Positions 27,157 through 37,314 of a DNA stretch of 64,000 nt are shown here, in pieces (within the stretch, counting starts at the first letter, position 1; every line of letters begins with the position of its first letter). A program made the translations under genes and the position numbers. The stretch is from contig ATWE01000006.1 in assembly GCA_000421085.1 (NCBI GenBank), forward strand, positions 300,151 to 364,150. Direction: 5' to 3'. The stretch comes from Ensifer sp. USDA 6670. Its GTDB lineage: Bacteria > Pseudomonadota > Alphaproteobacteria > Rhizobiales > Rhizobiaceae. Below the pieces are notes generated by a model, which saw only the letters and a program-made list of their open reading frames with translations, had not been told where the DNA came from and made no database searches.

Positions 27157-27189
27157 GCCAAATTGGCCTTTTCTCCTAAATCCGTTAGG
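27157..27189. promoter_or_regulatory. two palindromes between the Lrp-type gene and the EamA gene
   Basis: GCCAA-A-TTGGC (27157-27167) and CCTAA-ATCCG-TTAGG (27175-27189) are perfect inverted repeats 8 bases apart, just upstream of the Lrp-type start. Together they look like the array of sites that Lrp proteins bind next to their own gene and a divergent target. Confidence 0.45.
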
Positions 27190-27257
27190 CATCTTCCCAT
27201 ATTTTCCTCTCAATATCCATATACCTGCGCCAACAGGCTCATTATTCTTGTGGCACA

Positions 27258-28211
27258 ATGGATGGAGCCAAGGCCATGGATAAGGACATACGGCGCGGAA
27301 GCGCGGAAATGACGGCGGCGATGCTGATTTCGGGAACGATCGGTTGGTTCGTGCTGATGTCAGGCCAGCCCGTCGCGGGCGTCGTCTTCTGGCGTTGCGT
27401 GTTCGGGGCTGCAACGCTCGCCGCGCTTGCGGCGGCCTTCGGCCTCATCGACCTGAGACATTTGCGGATGAAGGTCATCATTCTTTCCGCGTTGGGCGGC
27501 GTCGCGATCGTCGTGAACTGGCTTTTGCTCTTCGCCGCCTATCCCCGGGCCTCGATCTCCATCGCGACCATGGTCTACAACACGCAGCCCTTCATGCTGC
27601 TCGGGCTCGGTGCGCTCTTTCTCGGTGAGAAGATTACCGCCAGCAAGCTCCTCTGGCTCTCGCTCTCCTTCGCAGGCATGATCGCGATCGTCCTCGCCAA
27701 GCCCGCGGGCACTTATGAACCCAGCGACTATCTCGCCGGGATAGCGCTGTCGCTCGGCGCCGCCTTCTTCTACGCCATCGCGGCGCTCGTCACCAAGCTC
27801 CTCAAGGGCACGCCGCCGCATCTGATCGCGCTGGTGCAGGTCATCACCGGAGCGGCCATGCTCGCCCCCTTCGCCCTTGCCGCACCGCTGCCGCACGGAA
27901 TGCTCCAGTGGACGCTGCTCCTGACCGTCGGCGTGGTTCATACCGGCATCATGTATATCCTGCTTTACGGCGCCATTCAGAAGCTGCCGACCCACATGAC
28001 CGGCGCCCTCTCCTTCATCTATCCGGTGGCCGCGATCCTGGTGGACCGTATCGCGTTCGGCCACGCCCTGCAGCCGGTGCAGATCGCGGGCTCGGTCGCG
28101 ATCCTCATTGCTGCCGCGGGCACCAATCTCGGCTGGACCCTCCGGCCATCGTCACCGTCCGCCAAGCGCCGGCGGAAGGGCTCTAACGCCGCGCCTCCGC
28201 GGCCATGCTGA
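27258..28211 (+). CDS. EamA family (DMT superfamily) transporter
   Basis: A 317-residue protein with ten hydrophobic segments, starting with the AAMLISGTIGWFVLMSGQPV region, with LFLGEKITASKLLWLSLSFA at the repeat junction and AIQKLPTHMTGALSFIYPVA in the second half. It is a likely exporter of small metabolites; the substrate is unknown. It is divergent from the Lrp-type regulator and probably regulated by it. An internal ATG at 27276 (MDKDIRR) could be the real start. The last 29 bases overlap the convergent LysE gene. Confidence 0.87.
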   Translation: MDGAKAMDKDIRRGSAEMTAAMLISGTIGWFVLMSGQPVAGVVFWRCVFGAATLAALAAAFGLIDLRHLRMKVIILSALGGVAIVVNWLLLFAAYPRASISIATMVYNTQPFMLLGLGALFLGEKITASKLLWLSLSFAGMIAIVLAKPAGTYEPSDYLAGIALSLGAAFFYAIAALVTKLLKGTPPHLIALVQVITGAAMLAPFALAAPLPHGMLQWTLLLTVGVVHTGIMYILLYGAIQKLPTHMTGALSFIYPVAAILVDRIAFGHALQPVQIAGSVAILIAAAGTNLGWTLRPSSPSAKRRRKGSNAAPPRPC

Positions 28212-28815
28212 TGGCAAGACCCGCGAGGGCCGTGCTCATAAGCCAGCGCTGCACCAGCATGAAGGACGGCCGACCAGAGAGGAAGGCAGCCACCGCTCCG
28301 GCCGTCACGGCGATCAGCGCATTGACGCTGACGCTGATCGCGATCTGCACGCTGCCGAAGACGAGGGACTGCGCGAGCACGTTGCCGGCCTCGGGGCGGA
28401 TGAATTGCGGCAGCAGCGACAGGTAGAGGATGGCCACCTTCGGGTTGAGCAGGCTGGTGAAAAGGCCCATTGCGAAGAGCTTGCGCGGACGATCCTTCGG
28501 CAGGTCCCGCACTTGAAAAATTGAGCGGCCGCCGGGACGAACCGCCTGCCAGGCAAGGTAAAGCAGGTAAAGCGCACCTGCGAAACGAAGGGCATCATAG
28601 GCAAAGGGCACCGCCAGAAGCAGGGCGGTAATGCCGAGCGCGGCAGACACCATGTAACAGACGAAGCCGAGCGCTATGCCCCCGAGCGAGATCAGCCCGG
28701 CCCCCGGTCCCTGGCAGATCGAGCGGGAGATCAGATAGATCATGTTCGGCCCCGGCGTCAGCACCATGCCGAGTGCGATCAGTGCGAAGCCCAGAAGGTT
28801 CTGAATTTCGGGCAT
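28183..28815 (-). CDS. LysE family amino-acid exporter
   Basis: A 210-residue, six-helix translocator. The N-terminal signature is GMVLTPGPNMIYLISRS, with the invariant PGPN. LLNPKVAILYLSLLPQFIRP in the middle is the second conserved LysE/RhtB motif. Such proteins expel amino acids or related compounds. I chose the ATG at 28815 (MPEIQNLLG) since helix 1 follows it directly; the in-frame extension to 28887 is rich in basic and polar residues and unlikely. A second LysE protein is encoded divergently 163 bases away. Confidence 0.9.
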   Translation of the reverse strand: MPEIQNLLGFALIALGMVLTPGPNMIYLISRSICQGPGAGLISLGGIALGFVCYMVSAALGITALLLAVPFAYDALRFAGALYLLYLAWQAVRPGGRSIFQVRDLPKDRPRKLFAMGLFTSLLNPKVAILYLSLLPQFIRPEAGNVLAQSLVFGSVQIAISVSVNALIAVTAGAVAAFLSGRPSFMLVQRWLMSTALAGLAISMAAEARR

Positions 28816-28978
28816 GGTGCGCCGGTCTCCGATGTTTTTCCGGAAGGTGTACGGCTCCACCGCGAAGGGCAACGGCGTTCTTGTCACCCGATCAATTTTC
28901 GCGCGTAAATGGGGATGCCACCCGGATTTTCCCCGGCGGCAGATTGCGATACACCTGCCCCTGTCAGGAGGAACGATC

Positions 28979-29596
28979 GTGACACTTGCGGCTCTTCTCG
29001 CCTATAGCGGCGCTCTCTTCATCGCCGGGATCATTCCCGGCCCGGGCGTGACGGCGCTCGTTGCCCGAGCCCTGGGATCGGGCTTTCGGGAAACCTTCTT
29101 CATGGGCCTCGGCCTCATCGTCGGCGACATGGTCTATCTGACGGCGGTGGTGCTCGGGCTGGCCTTCATCGCCCAGACATTCACGGCCGCATTTCTGATA
29201 GTGAAGATCGCCGGCGCGCTCTATCTCGGCTATATCGCGTGGAAACTCTGGACGGCCGGGCTCCTGTCGAAGAACATCGAGGCCCGGAAGTCGACGAGTG
29301 CGGCGCTCTCCTTCCTCTCGGGCCTGACGGTCACGCTTGGCAATCCGAAGACGATGCTTTTCTATGTGGCGCTGGTTCCGACGCTGATCGACCTTGCCTC
29401 GATAGGGATCCGCGACTACGGCCTGCTGCTTATGGCGACTTTCCTCGTGCTTCTTGCCGTGCTGCTGCCCTATATGCTGCTCGCGGCCCGCGCCCGCTCG
29501 CTCCTGAAAGAGCCGCAGGCACTGAAGGTTCTGAACCGGGCTGCGGCCGGCATTCTCGCCGGGACGGCCGCCTACATCGCGACCCGCGCGACCTGA
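28979..29596 (+). CDS. LysE family amino-acid exporter
   Basis: A 205-residue, six-helix translocator with [19 protein letters not shown] at the N-terminus (PGPG in place of the usual PGPN) and [19 protein letters not shown] as the second motif. The start is GTG at 28979, preceded by CAGGAGGAACG. It is divergent from the other LysE gene and clearly a different paralogue; the two share only the family motifs. The substrate is unknown. Confidence 0.9.
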   Translation: MTLAALLAYSGALFIAGIIPGPGVTALVARALGSGFRETFFMGLGLIVGDMVYLTAVVLGLAFIAQTFTAAFLIVKIAGALYLGYIAWKLWTAGLLSKNIEARKSTSAALSFLSGLTVTLGNPKTMLFYVALVPTLIDLASIGIRDYGLLLMATFLVLLAVLLPYMLLAARARSLLKEPQALKVLNRAAAGILAGTAAYIATRAT

Positions 29597-29693
29597 AAAA
29601 AGATTTCCCTGCCGGCCGCTTCGCAACGGTTTTTTCCTTCGGCACCATCGATCCAAGGCTTTCCCGCTCTGGAAGGAAGCACGCATAGCTCCT

Positions 29694-29710
29694 ATTGTCG
29701 CAGCGACAAT
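29694..29710. promoter_or_regulatory. perfect palindrome upstream of cysK
   Basis: ATTGTCG-CAG-CGACAAT, a 7-bp perfect inverted repeat centred 34 bases before the cysK start. It has the size and place of an operator. I do not recognise the cognate regulator. Confidence 0.5.
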
Positions 29711-29735
29711 TTCAACGAACGAAGGGAGAAACCAT

Positions 29736-30704
29736 ATGCCTGAAGCGCGCAAGCCCGGCCGCGGCCGCGTCTTTTCCTCGATCACCGAGACGATCGGCGA
29801 CACTCCCATCGTGCGGCTGGACAAGCTCGCCAAGGAAAAGGGCGTGAAGGCGAACCTGCTCGCCAAGCTCGAATTCTTCAACCCGATCGGCTCCGTCAAG
29901 GACCGCATCGGTGTCGCGATGATCGAATCGCTCGAGGCGCAAGGTAAGATCACGCCCGGCCGCACGACTCTGGTCGAGCCGACTTCCGGCAATACGGGCA
30001 TAGCACTCGCCTTCGTCGCGGCCGCCAAGGGCTACAGGCTGATCCTCACCATGCCCGAGACGATGTCGGTCGAACGCCGCAAGATGCTGACGCTTCTCGG
30101 TGCCGAACTGGTGCTGACGGAAGGCGCCAAGGGCATGAAGGGCGCAATCGCCAAGGCACAGGAACTCACCGAGACGCTGCCCGACGCGATCATTCCGCAG
30201 CAGTTCGAAAATCCGGCCAATCCGGAAATCCACCGCACGACGACCGCCGAGGAGATCTGGAACGATACGGAAGGCGCAGTCGACATCCTCGTGTCCGGCA
30301 TCGGCACCGGCGGCACCATCACCGGTGCCGGCCAGGTGCTTAAAGCCCGCAAGCCATCGGTCAAGGTGATCGCCGTCGAGCCCGAAGAATCTCCCATTCT
30401 TTCCGGCGGCGCCCCGGGTCCGCACAAGATCCAGGGTATCGGCGCGGGTTTCGCACCGGCGATCCTCGACACGAGCGTCTATGACGAAGTCGTCACCGTG
30501 AACGCCGGCGAGGCCGTCGAAACCGCACGGCTCATCGCGAGACTCGAGGGTGTGCCGGTCGGCATCTCCGCCGGTGCGGCGCTCCAGGCGGCGATAGAGG
30601 TGGGACAGCGCGAGGAAAACGCCGGCAAGAACATCGTCGTGATCATTCCGTCCTTTGCCGAACGGTATCTTTCGACGGTGCTATTCGAGGGGTTGGGGGC
30701 GTAG
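29736..30704 (+). CDS. cysK: cysteine synthase A (O-acetylserine sulfhydrylase)
   Basis: A 322-residue PLP enzyme making cysteine from O-acetylserine and sulfide. The PLP lysine lies in [17 protein letters not shown], the substrate loop is [20 protein letters not shown], and the phosphate-binding [15 protein letters not shown] and the [13 protein letters not shown] segment follow. All are typical of CysK rather than CysM. The gene stands alone. A palindrome lies just upstream, and a mosaic repeat beginning 30 bases past the stop may serve as its terminator. Confidence 0.95.
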   Translation: MPEARKPGRGRVFSSITETIGDTPIVRLDKLAKEKGVKANLLAKLEFFNPIGSVKDRIGVAMIESLEAQGKITPGRTTLVEPTSGNTGIALAFVAAAKGYRLILTMPETMSVERRKMLTLLGAELVLTEGAKGMKGAIAKAQELTETLPDAIIPQQFENPANPEIHRTTTAEEIWNDTEGAVDILVSGIGTGGTITGAGQVLKARKPSVKVIAVEPEESPILSGGAPGPHKIQGIGAGFAPAILDTSVYDEVVTVNAGEAVETARLIARLEGVPVGISAGAALQAAIEVGQREENAGKNIVVIIPSFAERYLSTVLFEGLGA

Positions 30705-30733
30705 CGCAGGCGATGCCGGAGGCGCCGGCGAGC

Positions 30734-30908
30734 GCCCCTCATCCGGCCTGCCGGCCACCTTCTCCCCGCCGGCGGGGCGAAGGAGACTCGCGGCAAGCCC
30801 GCAGCTCCCTTCTCCGCCGTTTAAATGAAACGAGGCGGAGCCCGCATATCCCTTCTCTCCGTAGAACGCGTAGAACGGGGAGAAGGTGGCGGCAGCCGTA
30901 TGAGGGGC
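30734..30908. repeat. RIME-like intergenic mosaic element between cysK and comM
   Basis: A 175-bp element bounded by GCCCCTCATCCGGC and GCCGTATGAGGGGC. Its right end is the same as that of the element at 19248-19357 except for one base, but the middle differs: it carries CTTCTCCCCGCCGGCGGGGCGAAGG and an extra segment around TTTAAATGAAACG. This is the mosaic pattern expected of the rhizobial RIME family. It fills the gap between two convergent genes. Confidence 0.75.
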
Positions 30909-30927
30909 ACGCCTCGAAGCCGGACCC

Positions 30928-32457
30928 CTACGCGGCGGCCGGCAGTCTCTCTCCCGCCACCCTGTAGGAAATCGCTTCGGCGAGGTGGATGCGGCCGACC
31001 GTCGGTGCCGCATCGAGATCGGCGAGGGTGCGGGCGACCTTCAGCACCCGGTGATAGCCGCGCGCCGAAAATTTCATCTTCTCCGCCGCATCTCTCAGTA
31101 GCTGCAGGCCGGCGGCGTCCGGCTCGGCGATCTTTTCGATCATCGTCGTCGATGAGCGGGCGTTGCTCGTCAGTTCGGGACGACCTAGGCCGGCGAAGCG
31201 GTCTCTCTGCAGCTCGCGGGCGCGGGCGACGCGACGGGCGACGGCGGCGCTCGGCTCGGAGGTACCGGGGCGGATCAAGTCGGCGGCGCTGACGGCCGGG
31301 ACGTCGACGCGGATATCGATGCGGTCCATCAGCGGTCCGGAGATCCGCGCCTGGTAATCGGCCATGCAGCGCGGCCCGCGGGCGCAACTCCGGCCCGGCT
31401 CGCCGGCCATGCCGCAGCGGCAGGGGTTCATGGCGGCAATGAGCTGAATCGCCGCCGGATAGGTGACGCGATGATTGGCGCGCGCGATGCAGGTGGCGGT
31501 TTCGAGCGGCTGGCGCAGAGCGTCGAGCGCCTGGGGCGCAAATTCCGGAAGTTCGTCGAGAAAGAGCACGCCGTTATGGGCGAGCGACGCCTCTCCCGGC
31601 TTCGCGCGGAAGCCGCCGCCGATCAGCGCCGCCATGGTGGCGGAATGGTGCGGCGCGCGAAAGGGCCGGCGGTCCGAGAGCTTGCCCCCCGGCAACTGCC
31701 CGGCGATCGAATGGATCATCGAGACTTCGAGCAGTTCGGCGGGCGAAAGCGGCGGCAGGATGGAGGGGAGCCGCGCCGCAAGCATCGACTTGCCCGAACC
31801 GGGCGGGCCGACCATCAGCAGATTGTGATTGCCCGCCGCCGCGACCTCCAGCGCCCGCTTGGCGCTTTCCTGGCCTTTGATGTCGGCAAGATCGGGAAGG
31901 CCCTCGGCGGCCGCCCGGACCGCCGGCTCGGGGCGGGAGAGCACTTGCGTGCCGCGGAAATGATTGGCGACCGCGATCAGGCTGCGCGGGGCGAGAATAT
32001 CGGTCTCCGATCCGGCCCAGGCCGCCTCGGGCCCGCTTTCCGCCGGGCAGATCAGCCCCTTGCCGAGCGCATTCGCGCCGATCGCCGCCGGCAGCGCGCC
32101 GGCGACGGCCGCGATCGTGCCGTCGAGATTGAGTTCGCCGATGACGACATAACCGGACAGCGCGTCCGCAGGAACAGCGCCGAGCGCCGCCATCAGGCCG
32201 AGCGCGATGGCGAGATCGAAATGGCTTCCTTCTTTGGGAAGGTCCGCCGGCGCCAGATTGACGGTCACCCGCTTGGCGGGCAGCGCCAGCCCCGATGCAT
32301 GAAGCGCCGCCTGAACGCGCTCGCGGCTTTCGGCCACCGCCTTGTCCGGCAGTCCGACGATCTGGATCCCTACCTTGCCGGGTGCAACCATCACCTGGAC
32401 GTCGACCGGAACGCCCTCGATACCCTGAAACGCAACCGTGCTGACGCGCGCGACCAT
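30928..32457 (-). CDS. comM: ComM/YifB family AAA+ ATPase (Mg chelatase-like)
   Basis: A 509-residue protein. An N-terminal ChlI-like domain (VPVDVQVMVAPGKVGIQIVG; SHFDLAIALGLMAALGAVP) is followed by the AAA+ core with Walker A MVGPPGSGKSMLAARLPSIL and Walker B GVLFLDELPEF, then a C-terminal domain. ComM is a hexameric helicase that promotes branch migration during natural transformation, although the gene is widespread in bacteria not known to be competent. It is the last gene of a minus-strand run after gshB. Confidence 0.92.
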   Translation of the reverse strand: MVARVSTVAFQGIEGVPVDVQVMVAPGKVGIQIVGLPDKAVAESRERVQAALHASGLALPAKRVTVNLAPADLPKEGSHFDLAIALGLMAALGAVPADALSGYVVIGELNLDGTIAAVAGALPAAIGANALGKGLICPAESGPEAAWAGSETDILAPRSLIAVANHFRGTQVLSRPEPAVRAAAEGLPDLADIKGQESAKRALEVAAAGNHNLLMVGPPGSGKSMLAARLPSILPPLSPAELLEVSMIHSIAGQLPGGKLSDRRPFRAPHHSATMAALIGGGFRAKPGEASLAHNGVLFLDELPEFAPQALDALRQPLETATCIARANHRVTYPAAIQLIAAMNPCRCGMAGEPGRSCARGPRCMADYQARISGPLMDRIDIRVDVPAVSAADLIRPGTSEPSAAVARRVARARELQRDRFAGLGRPELTSNARSSTTMIEKIAEPDAAGLQLLRDAAEKMKFSARGYHRVLKVARTLADLDAAPTVGRIHLAEAISYRVAGERLPAAA

Positions 32458-32643
32458 ACTGCCCCCTGATTTCGAGTGGAGCGCGGAGGAACATCGCCCC
32501 TTCCGCAATCCCTCTCCAGCACGGCGGCCCACACACGCCGTCACAACCAAAATCGGTTGCAATGGCAAATCTTGCACGGAATACGCTTGGAAACAAGAAC
32601 AATGATAGAACGAAAGAGCGAGAGTGGCGGTCCGCCTCTAAGA

Positions 32644-33591
32644 TCAGGCGCGCTTTTTCTCGATCGCATCCCAGAGCAGGCTTGCGACATCGGCACCGCC
32701 GAACTTCTTCACTTCGCGGATTCCCGTCGGCGACGTGACGTTGATCTCGGTCAGGTAGTCGCCGATCACGTCGATGCCGACGAAGAGGAAGCCGCGTTCC
32801 CTCAGCGCCGGGCCGATGCGGCTGCAGATCTCCCGCTCGCGCGGCGTCAGCTCGGTTGCCTCCGCGCGCCCGCCCACATGCATGTTGGAGCGCGAATCGT
32901 GCTCGGCCGGAACGCGATTGATCGCGCCGACCGGCTCGCCGTCGACGAGCAGGATGCGCTTGTCGCCCTTGCGGACCGCCGGCAGATATTCCTGGGCGAT
33001 ATAGGGCTCGCGGAACATCTGGGCGAACATTTCGAGGAGCGACGAGAAATTGCGGTCATCACGCGCGGAGTGGAACACGCCGGCGCCGCCATTGCCGTAG
33101 AGCGGTTTCAGGATGATGTCGCCCATCTCTTGGCGGAAGCGGGCGATCTCGTCCGGATCGCGAGTGATCAGGGTCTTCGGCATCAGATCCGGAAACTCGG
33201 TCACGAAGATCTTCTCGGGCGAGTTCCTGACCCAGGCCGGATCGTTGACGACCAGGGTCTTCGGGTGCAGCCGCTCCAGCAGATGCGTCGAGGTGATATA
33301 GGCCATGTCGAATGGCGGATCCTGACGAAGCAGAATGACGTCCATGGTCGAAAGATCGATCCGCTCGTCTTCGCCGAGGGTGAAGTGGTCGCCCCTGACG
33401 TCGCGCAACTGCATCTGCTGCGCGGTCGCATAGACCCTGCCGTCCCGGAGCGACAGCTTGTCGGGCGTGTAGTGGAACAGGCGATAGCCGCGGGCCTGCG
33501 CCTCCAGGCTCATCGCGAAGGTCGAGTCGCCCGCAATGGTGATGCCCGAAACATGGTCCATCTGGACCCCGACATTGACGATTCCTGCCAT
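32644..33591 (-). CDS. gshB: glutathione synthetase
   Basis: A 315-residue ATP-grasp enzyme joining gamma-glutamylcysteine and glycine. The N-terminal [19 protein letters not shown], the ATP-grasp strand [16 protein letters not shown], the metal-binding region [19 protein letters not shown], and the end [20 protein letters not shown] are characteristic. The start at 33591 (MAGIVNVG) follows GGGAAA; a longer in-frame reading begins MRIVAPTG. The order rsmI-yraN-gshB on one strand is widespread in Alphaproteobacteria. Confidence 0.96.
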   Translation of the reverse strand: MAGIVNVGVQMDHVSGITIAGDSTFAMSLEAQARGYRLFHYTPDKLSLRDGRVYATAQQMQLRDVRGDHFTLGEDERIDLSTMDVILLRQDPPFDMAYITSTHLLERLHPKTLVVNDPAWVRNSPEKIFVTEFPDLMPKTLITRDPDEIARFRQEMGDIILKPLYGNGGAGVFHSARDDRNFSSLLEMFAQMFREPYIAQEYLPAVRKGDKRILLVDGEPVGAINRVPAEHDSRSNMHVGGRAEATELTPREREICSRIGPALRERGFLFVGIDVIGDYLTEINVTSPTGIREVKKFGGADVASLLWDAIEKKRA

Positions 33592-33782
33592 TTTCCCGTT
33601 CCCGGTTGGAGCCACGATGCGCATAGTTCCTTCGACCGGCGCCGGTCAGAAATCGAATTATACGGCAATTCAGCGCGATGCTCCGCCCCTCGTCGTCGCG
33701 ACGAGGCGGCACCGCAGAAAAGCCCGCAAGATGTAGAATGCGTACCGTGGTTAGGCAAGGAGGCTCCTGCCGCTCCCGCCTG

Positions 33783-34140
33783 TCAAAAGGCGTCCGGCAG
33801 GTGCCGCGGCCAGCGCCAGGGCGTTACGGCGACGATATCGTAGCGCACCGACAGGCGCTGGAAATCGCCCTGGCGCGACAGCCAGAGATCGCTTGCCGCC
33901 CGGATGCGCCGTTGCGCCGTGTCTGTGACGGCGAAGACCGCATCCTCCAGGCTCATCCGGGCCTTTACTTCGACGCAGGCGACCAGGTCGCCGCGCCGGG
34001 CGATGATGTCGATCTCGCCGAGCCTGGTGCGATAGCGCATGGCAACGATGCGATAGCCCTTCAGCATCAGACAGAGCGCGGCGCGGTATTCGGCGATGTG
34101 GCCCCGCTGCAGCGCCTTCAGCTTGCGGGTGTCCGGTCGC

Positions 34141-34151
<11 letters not shown>
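33783..34151 (-). CDS. yraN: YraN family (UPF0102) nuclease-fold protein
   Basis: A 122-residue protein with the restriction-endonuclease-like fold. [20 protein letters not shown] at the N-terminus is followed by the putative catalytic set [24 protein letters not shown], which holds the E-x-D ... E-x-K arrangement. A role in DNA processing is often suggested for the family, but its function is unproven. The start at 34151 overlaps the end of rsmI by 11 bp, which indicates translational coupling. gshB begins about 190 bases downstream. Confidence 0.92.
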
Positions 34152-35083
<932 letters not shown>

Positions 35084-35112
<29 letters not shown>

Positions 35113-35153
35113 TCACTCCTGGCCGATCATTCCCGATCGATCATTCCGGCCAA
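35084..35153. repeat. five imperfect 14-bp tandem repeats at the rsmI start
   Basis: Five contiguous 14-base units occupy 35084-35153: ATCACTCCTGGTTG, ATCACTGCTGGCCA, ATCACTCCTGGCCG, ATCATTCCCGATCG and ATCATTCCGGCCAA. They cover the putative rsmI start and its upstream leader. The rest of 35113-35375, between rsmI and dnaN, shows no gene. Copy number could vary between strains. Confidence 0.7.
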
Positions 35154-35375
35154 GCCGGGTTCGAGACCTTTATGAGTGAGCGGGGAGCCCGGGGCAAGGG
35201 CGGGCCGCGCCTGCAGTCTCGCATTTGGGGAAGAGGCCTCAAAACCCCTTGCTTTTGCGGCTCTCTTTCTGCCATTTTGCCCGTCCACATCCTTCCGGCC
35301 GAGCGGCCGGGGCACGCAGTTGACGCCGCGGCGGTCCCCTCGCCCGCGCGGCAATGGTTGAAAGCGGTAGCATCC

Positions 35376-36494
35376 ATGCGTATTACTCTCGAGCGGTCCA
35401 ACCTTTTGAAATCGCTGAACCATGTCCACCGCGTGGTCGAACGGCGAAACACCATCCCGATCCTTTCGAACGTGCTCCTGCGCTCCGACGGCGCCAGCCT
35501 CGAAATGAAGGCGACCGACCTCGACCTGGAGATCACCGAGGCGACGCCGGCGCAGGTGGAACAGGCCGGCGCCACCACCGTTCCGGCTCATCTGCTCTAC
35601 GACATCGTCCGCAAGCTGCCGGACGGCTCGGAGGTGCTGCTGGCCACCAATGCGGAAGGCACGGCGATGACGGTGGCCTCCGGCCGTTCCAAGTTTTCGC
35701 TGCAGTGCCTGCCGCAGTCGGATTTTCCCGATCTGACCGCCGGCACGTTCTCGCACTCCTTCCGCCTGAAGGCGCCCGATCTGAAGATGCTGATCGACCG
35801 TACCCAGTTCGCGATCTCGACGGAGGAGACACGCTATTATTTGAACGGCATCTTCGTGCACACGGTCGAGAGCAACGGCGACCTGAAGCTGCGCGCCGTC
35901 GCGACCGACGGCCACCGGCTCGCCCGTGCGGATGTCGAGGCGCCGTCAGGCTCCGAGGGCATGCCCGGCATCATCATTCCGCGCAAGACCGTAAGCGAGC
36001 TGCAGAAACTTCTCGACAGTCCGGACGTGGTGGTGACGGTCGAGGTCTCGGACGCGAAGATCCGCCTGACGATCGGCTCCATCGTCATGACGTCGAAGCT
36101 GATCGACGGAACCTTCCCCGATTATCAGCGCGTGATTCCCGCCAGCAACGACAAGGAGCTGCGCGTCGATTGCCAGTCCTTCTCGCAGGCCGTCGACCGT
36201 GTCTCCACGATCTCTTCCGAACGCGGCCGCGCCGTGAAGCTTGCGCTTGCCGACGGCCAGATGACGCTGACCGTGAACAACCCGGATTCCGGCAGCGCCA
36301 CCGAAGAACTGCCGGTCGGCTACGAAAGCGATCCGCTCGAGATCGGGTTCAACGCCAAATATCTTCTCGACATCACCGGACAACTGACCGGCAGCGAGGC
36401 GGTCTTCCTGCTGGCCGACCCCGGTTCGCCGACCCTCGTGCGCGATCTTGCCGCGGAGGATGCGCTCTACGTGCTGATGCCGATGCGCGTGTAA
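35376..36494 (+). CDS. dnaN: DNA polymerase III beta subunit (sliding clamp)
   Basis: A 372-residue clamp forming the ring that tethers the replicative polymerase. It begins MRITLERSNLLKSLNHVHRV and includes RNTIPILSNVLLRSDG, RSKFSLQCLPQSDFP and the C-terminal YVLMPMRV that ends most beta clamps. The three topologically similar domains fit the length. It lies on the opposite strand to dnaA and 33 kb away, so it is not in a dnaA-dnaN-recF operon. A clear terminator follows. Confidence 0.97.
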   Translation: MRITLERSNLLKSLNHVHRVVERRNTIPILSNVLLRSDGASLEMKATDLDLEITEATPAQVEQAGATTVPAHLLYDIVRKLPDGSEVLLATNAEGTAMTVASGRSKFSLQCLPQSDFPDLTAGTFSHSFRLKAPDLKMLIDRTQFAISTEETRYYLNGIFVHTVESNGDLKLRAVATDGHRLARADVEAPSGSEGMPGIIIPRKTVSELQKLLDSPDVVVTVEVSDAKIRLTIGSIVMTSKLIDGTFPDYQRVIPASNDKELRVDCQSFSQAVDRVSTISSERGRAVKLALADGQMTLTVNNPDSGSATEELPVGYESDPLEIGFNAKYLLDITGQLTGSEAVFLLADPGSPTLVRDLAAEDALYVLMPMRV

Positions 36495-36518
36495 CACATG
36501 CCGCAGACTGCGATAACG

Positions 36519-36541
36519 GCCCGCCGTTCGGCGGGCTTTTT
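36519..36541 (+). terminator. rho-independent terminator of dnaN
   Basis: GCCCGCC-GTTC-GGCGGGC followed by TTTTT, 25 bases after the dnaN stop. A 7-bp GC stem with a 4-base loop and a T-tract is a textbook intrinsic terminator. Confidence 0.9.
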
Positions 36542-36697
36542 CATATGTACCCGTCGCGCATCATTCATGATCTGTCGTTTTTAGACGCAGCCGGACTTGT
36601 TTTTGCCGCAGATGGAAGCACATTATGAATAAGCGCTCACGTAGCCACACGAATCACGATAAGAGCGCAACTGCAAATCATACTGCGAGGGGATTCG

Positions 36698-37300
36698 ATG
36701 AGCTTGCGCTTGAGGGTGAAGGAAAAATTCGGTCGGAAATTCGACGAAGAGATCCGCTTCTTCAAGGGCTGGATGAGCAACACCCGCGCGGTCGGCGCGA
36801 TCCTCCCTACCTCAGCGATCACGGCACGCCGCATGGCCAGCGTCGTCGATCCGGAATCCGGTCTGCCGGTCCTCGAGCTTGGCCCCGGCACCGGGGTGAT
36901 CACCAAGGCGATCCTCGAGCGCGGCATAGAGCCTGAAAAGCTGGTTTCCATCGAATATTCCACCGACTTCTACAATCAGCTCAAGGCGCATTTCGACGGC
37001 GTGCATTTCATCAACGGCGACGCCTTCGATCTTTCCCGGACGCTTGGGGCCTTCAAGGATCAGCAGTTCGACAGCGTCATTTCCGCCGTGCCGCTGTTGA
37101 ATTTCCCGATGCATCGCCGCGTCGAACTCATAGAAGACCTGCTCTCGCGCATTCCCTTTGGCCGCCCGGTCGTTCAGATTTCCTACGGCCCGATGTCGCC
37201 GGTCGTCGCCATGCCGGACCGCTACCGAATCCAGCATTTCGACTTCGTCGTGCGAAACATTCCGCCGGCGCAGCTGTGGATCTATCGCAAGACGCACTGA
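36698..37300 (+). CDS. pmtA: phospholipid N-methyltransferase
   Basis: A 200-residue SAM-dependent enzyme that methylates phosphatidylethanolamine three times to phosphatidylcholine, a membrane lipid needed by rhizobia in symbiosis. The N-terminal RFFKGWMSNTRAVGAILPTS and SAM loop VLELGPGTGVITKAILERG are diagnostic of the Sinorhizobium-type PmtA. The segment VISAVPLLNFPMHRRVELIE follows. The ATG at 36698 follows GAGGGGATTCG. A phosphatase-like gene starts 15 bases after its stop. Confidence 0.92.
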   Translation: MSLRLRVKEKFGRKFDEEIRFFKGWMSNTRAVGAILPTSAITARRMASVVDPESGLPVLELGPGTGVITKAILERGIEPEKLVSIEYSTDFYNQLKAHFDGVHFINGDAFDLSRTLGAFKDQQFDSVISAVPLLNFPMHRRVELIEDLLSRIPFGRPVVQISYGPMSPVVAMPDRYRIQHFDFVVRNIPPAQLWIYRKTH

Positions 37301-37314
37301 CGGCGCCGGGTCCG

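Noticed and set aside
36625..36936. A 103-codon frame (MNKRSRSHTNHDK) before and into pmtA
   Set aside because: It overlaps most of the pmtA N-terminus in another frame and turns into Arg-rich nonsense typical of a frameshifted reading. Only the upstream 25 codons are free, and there is no support for them as a gene.
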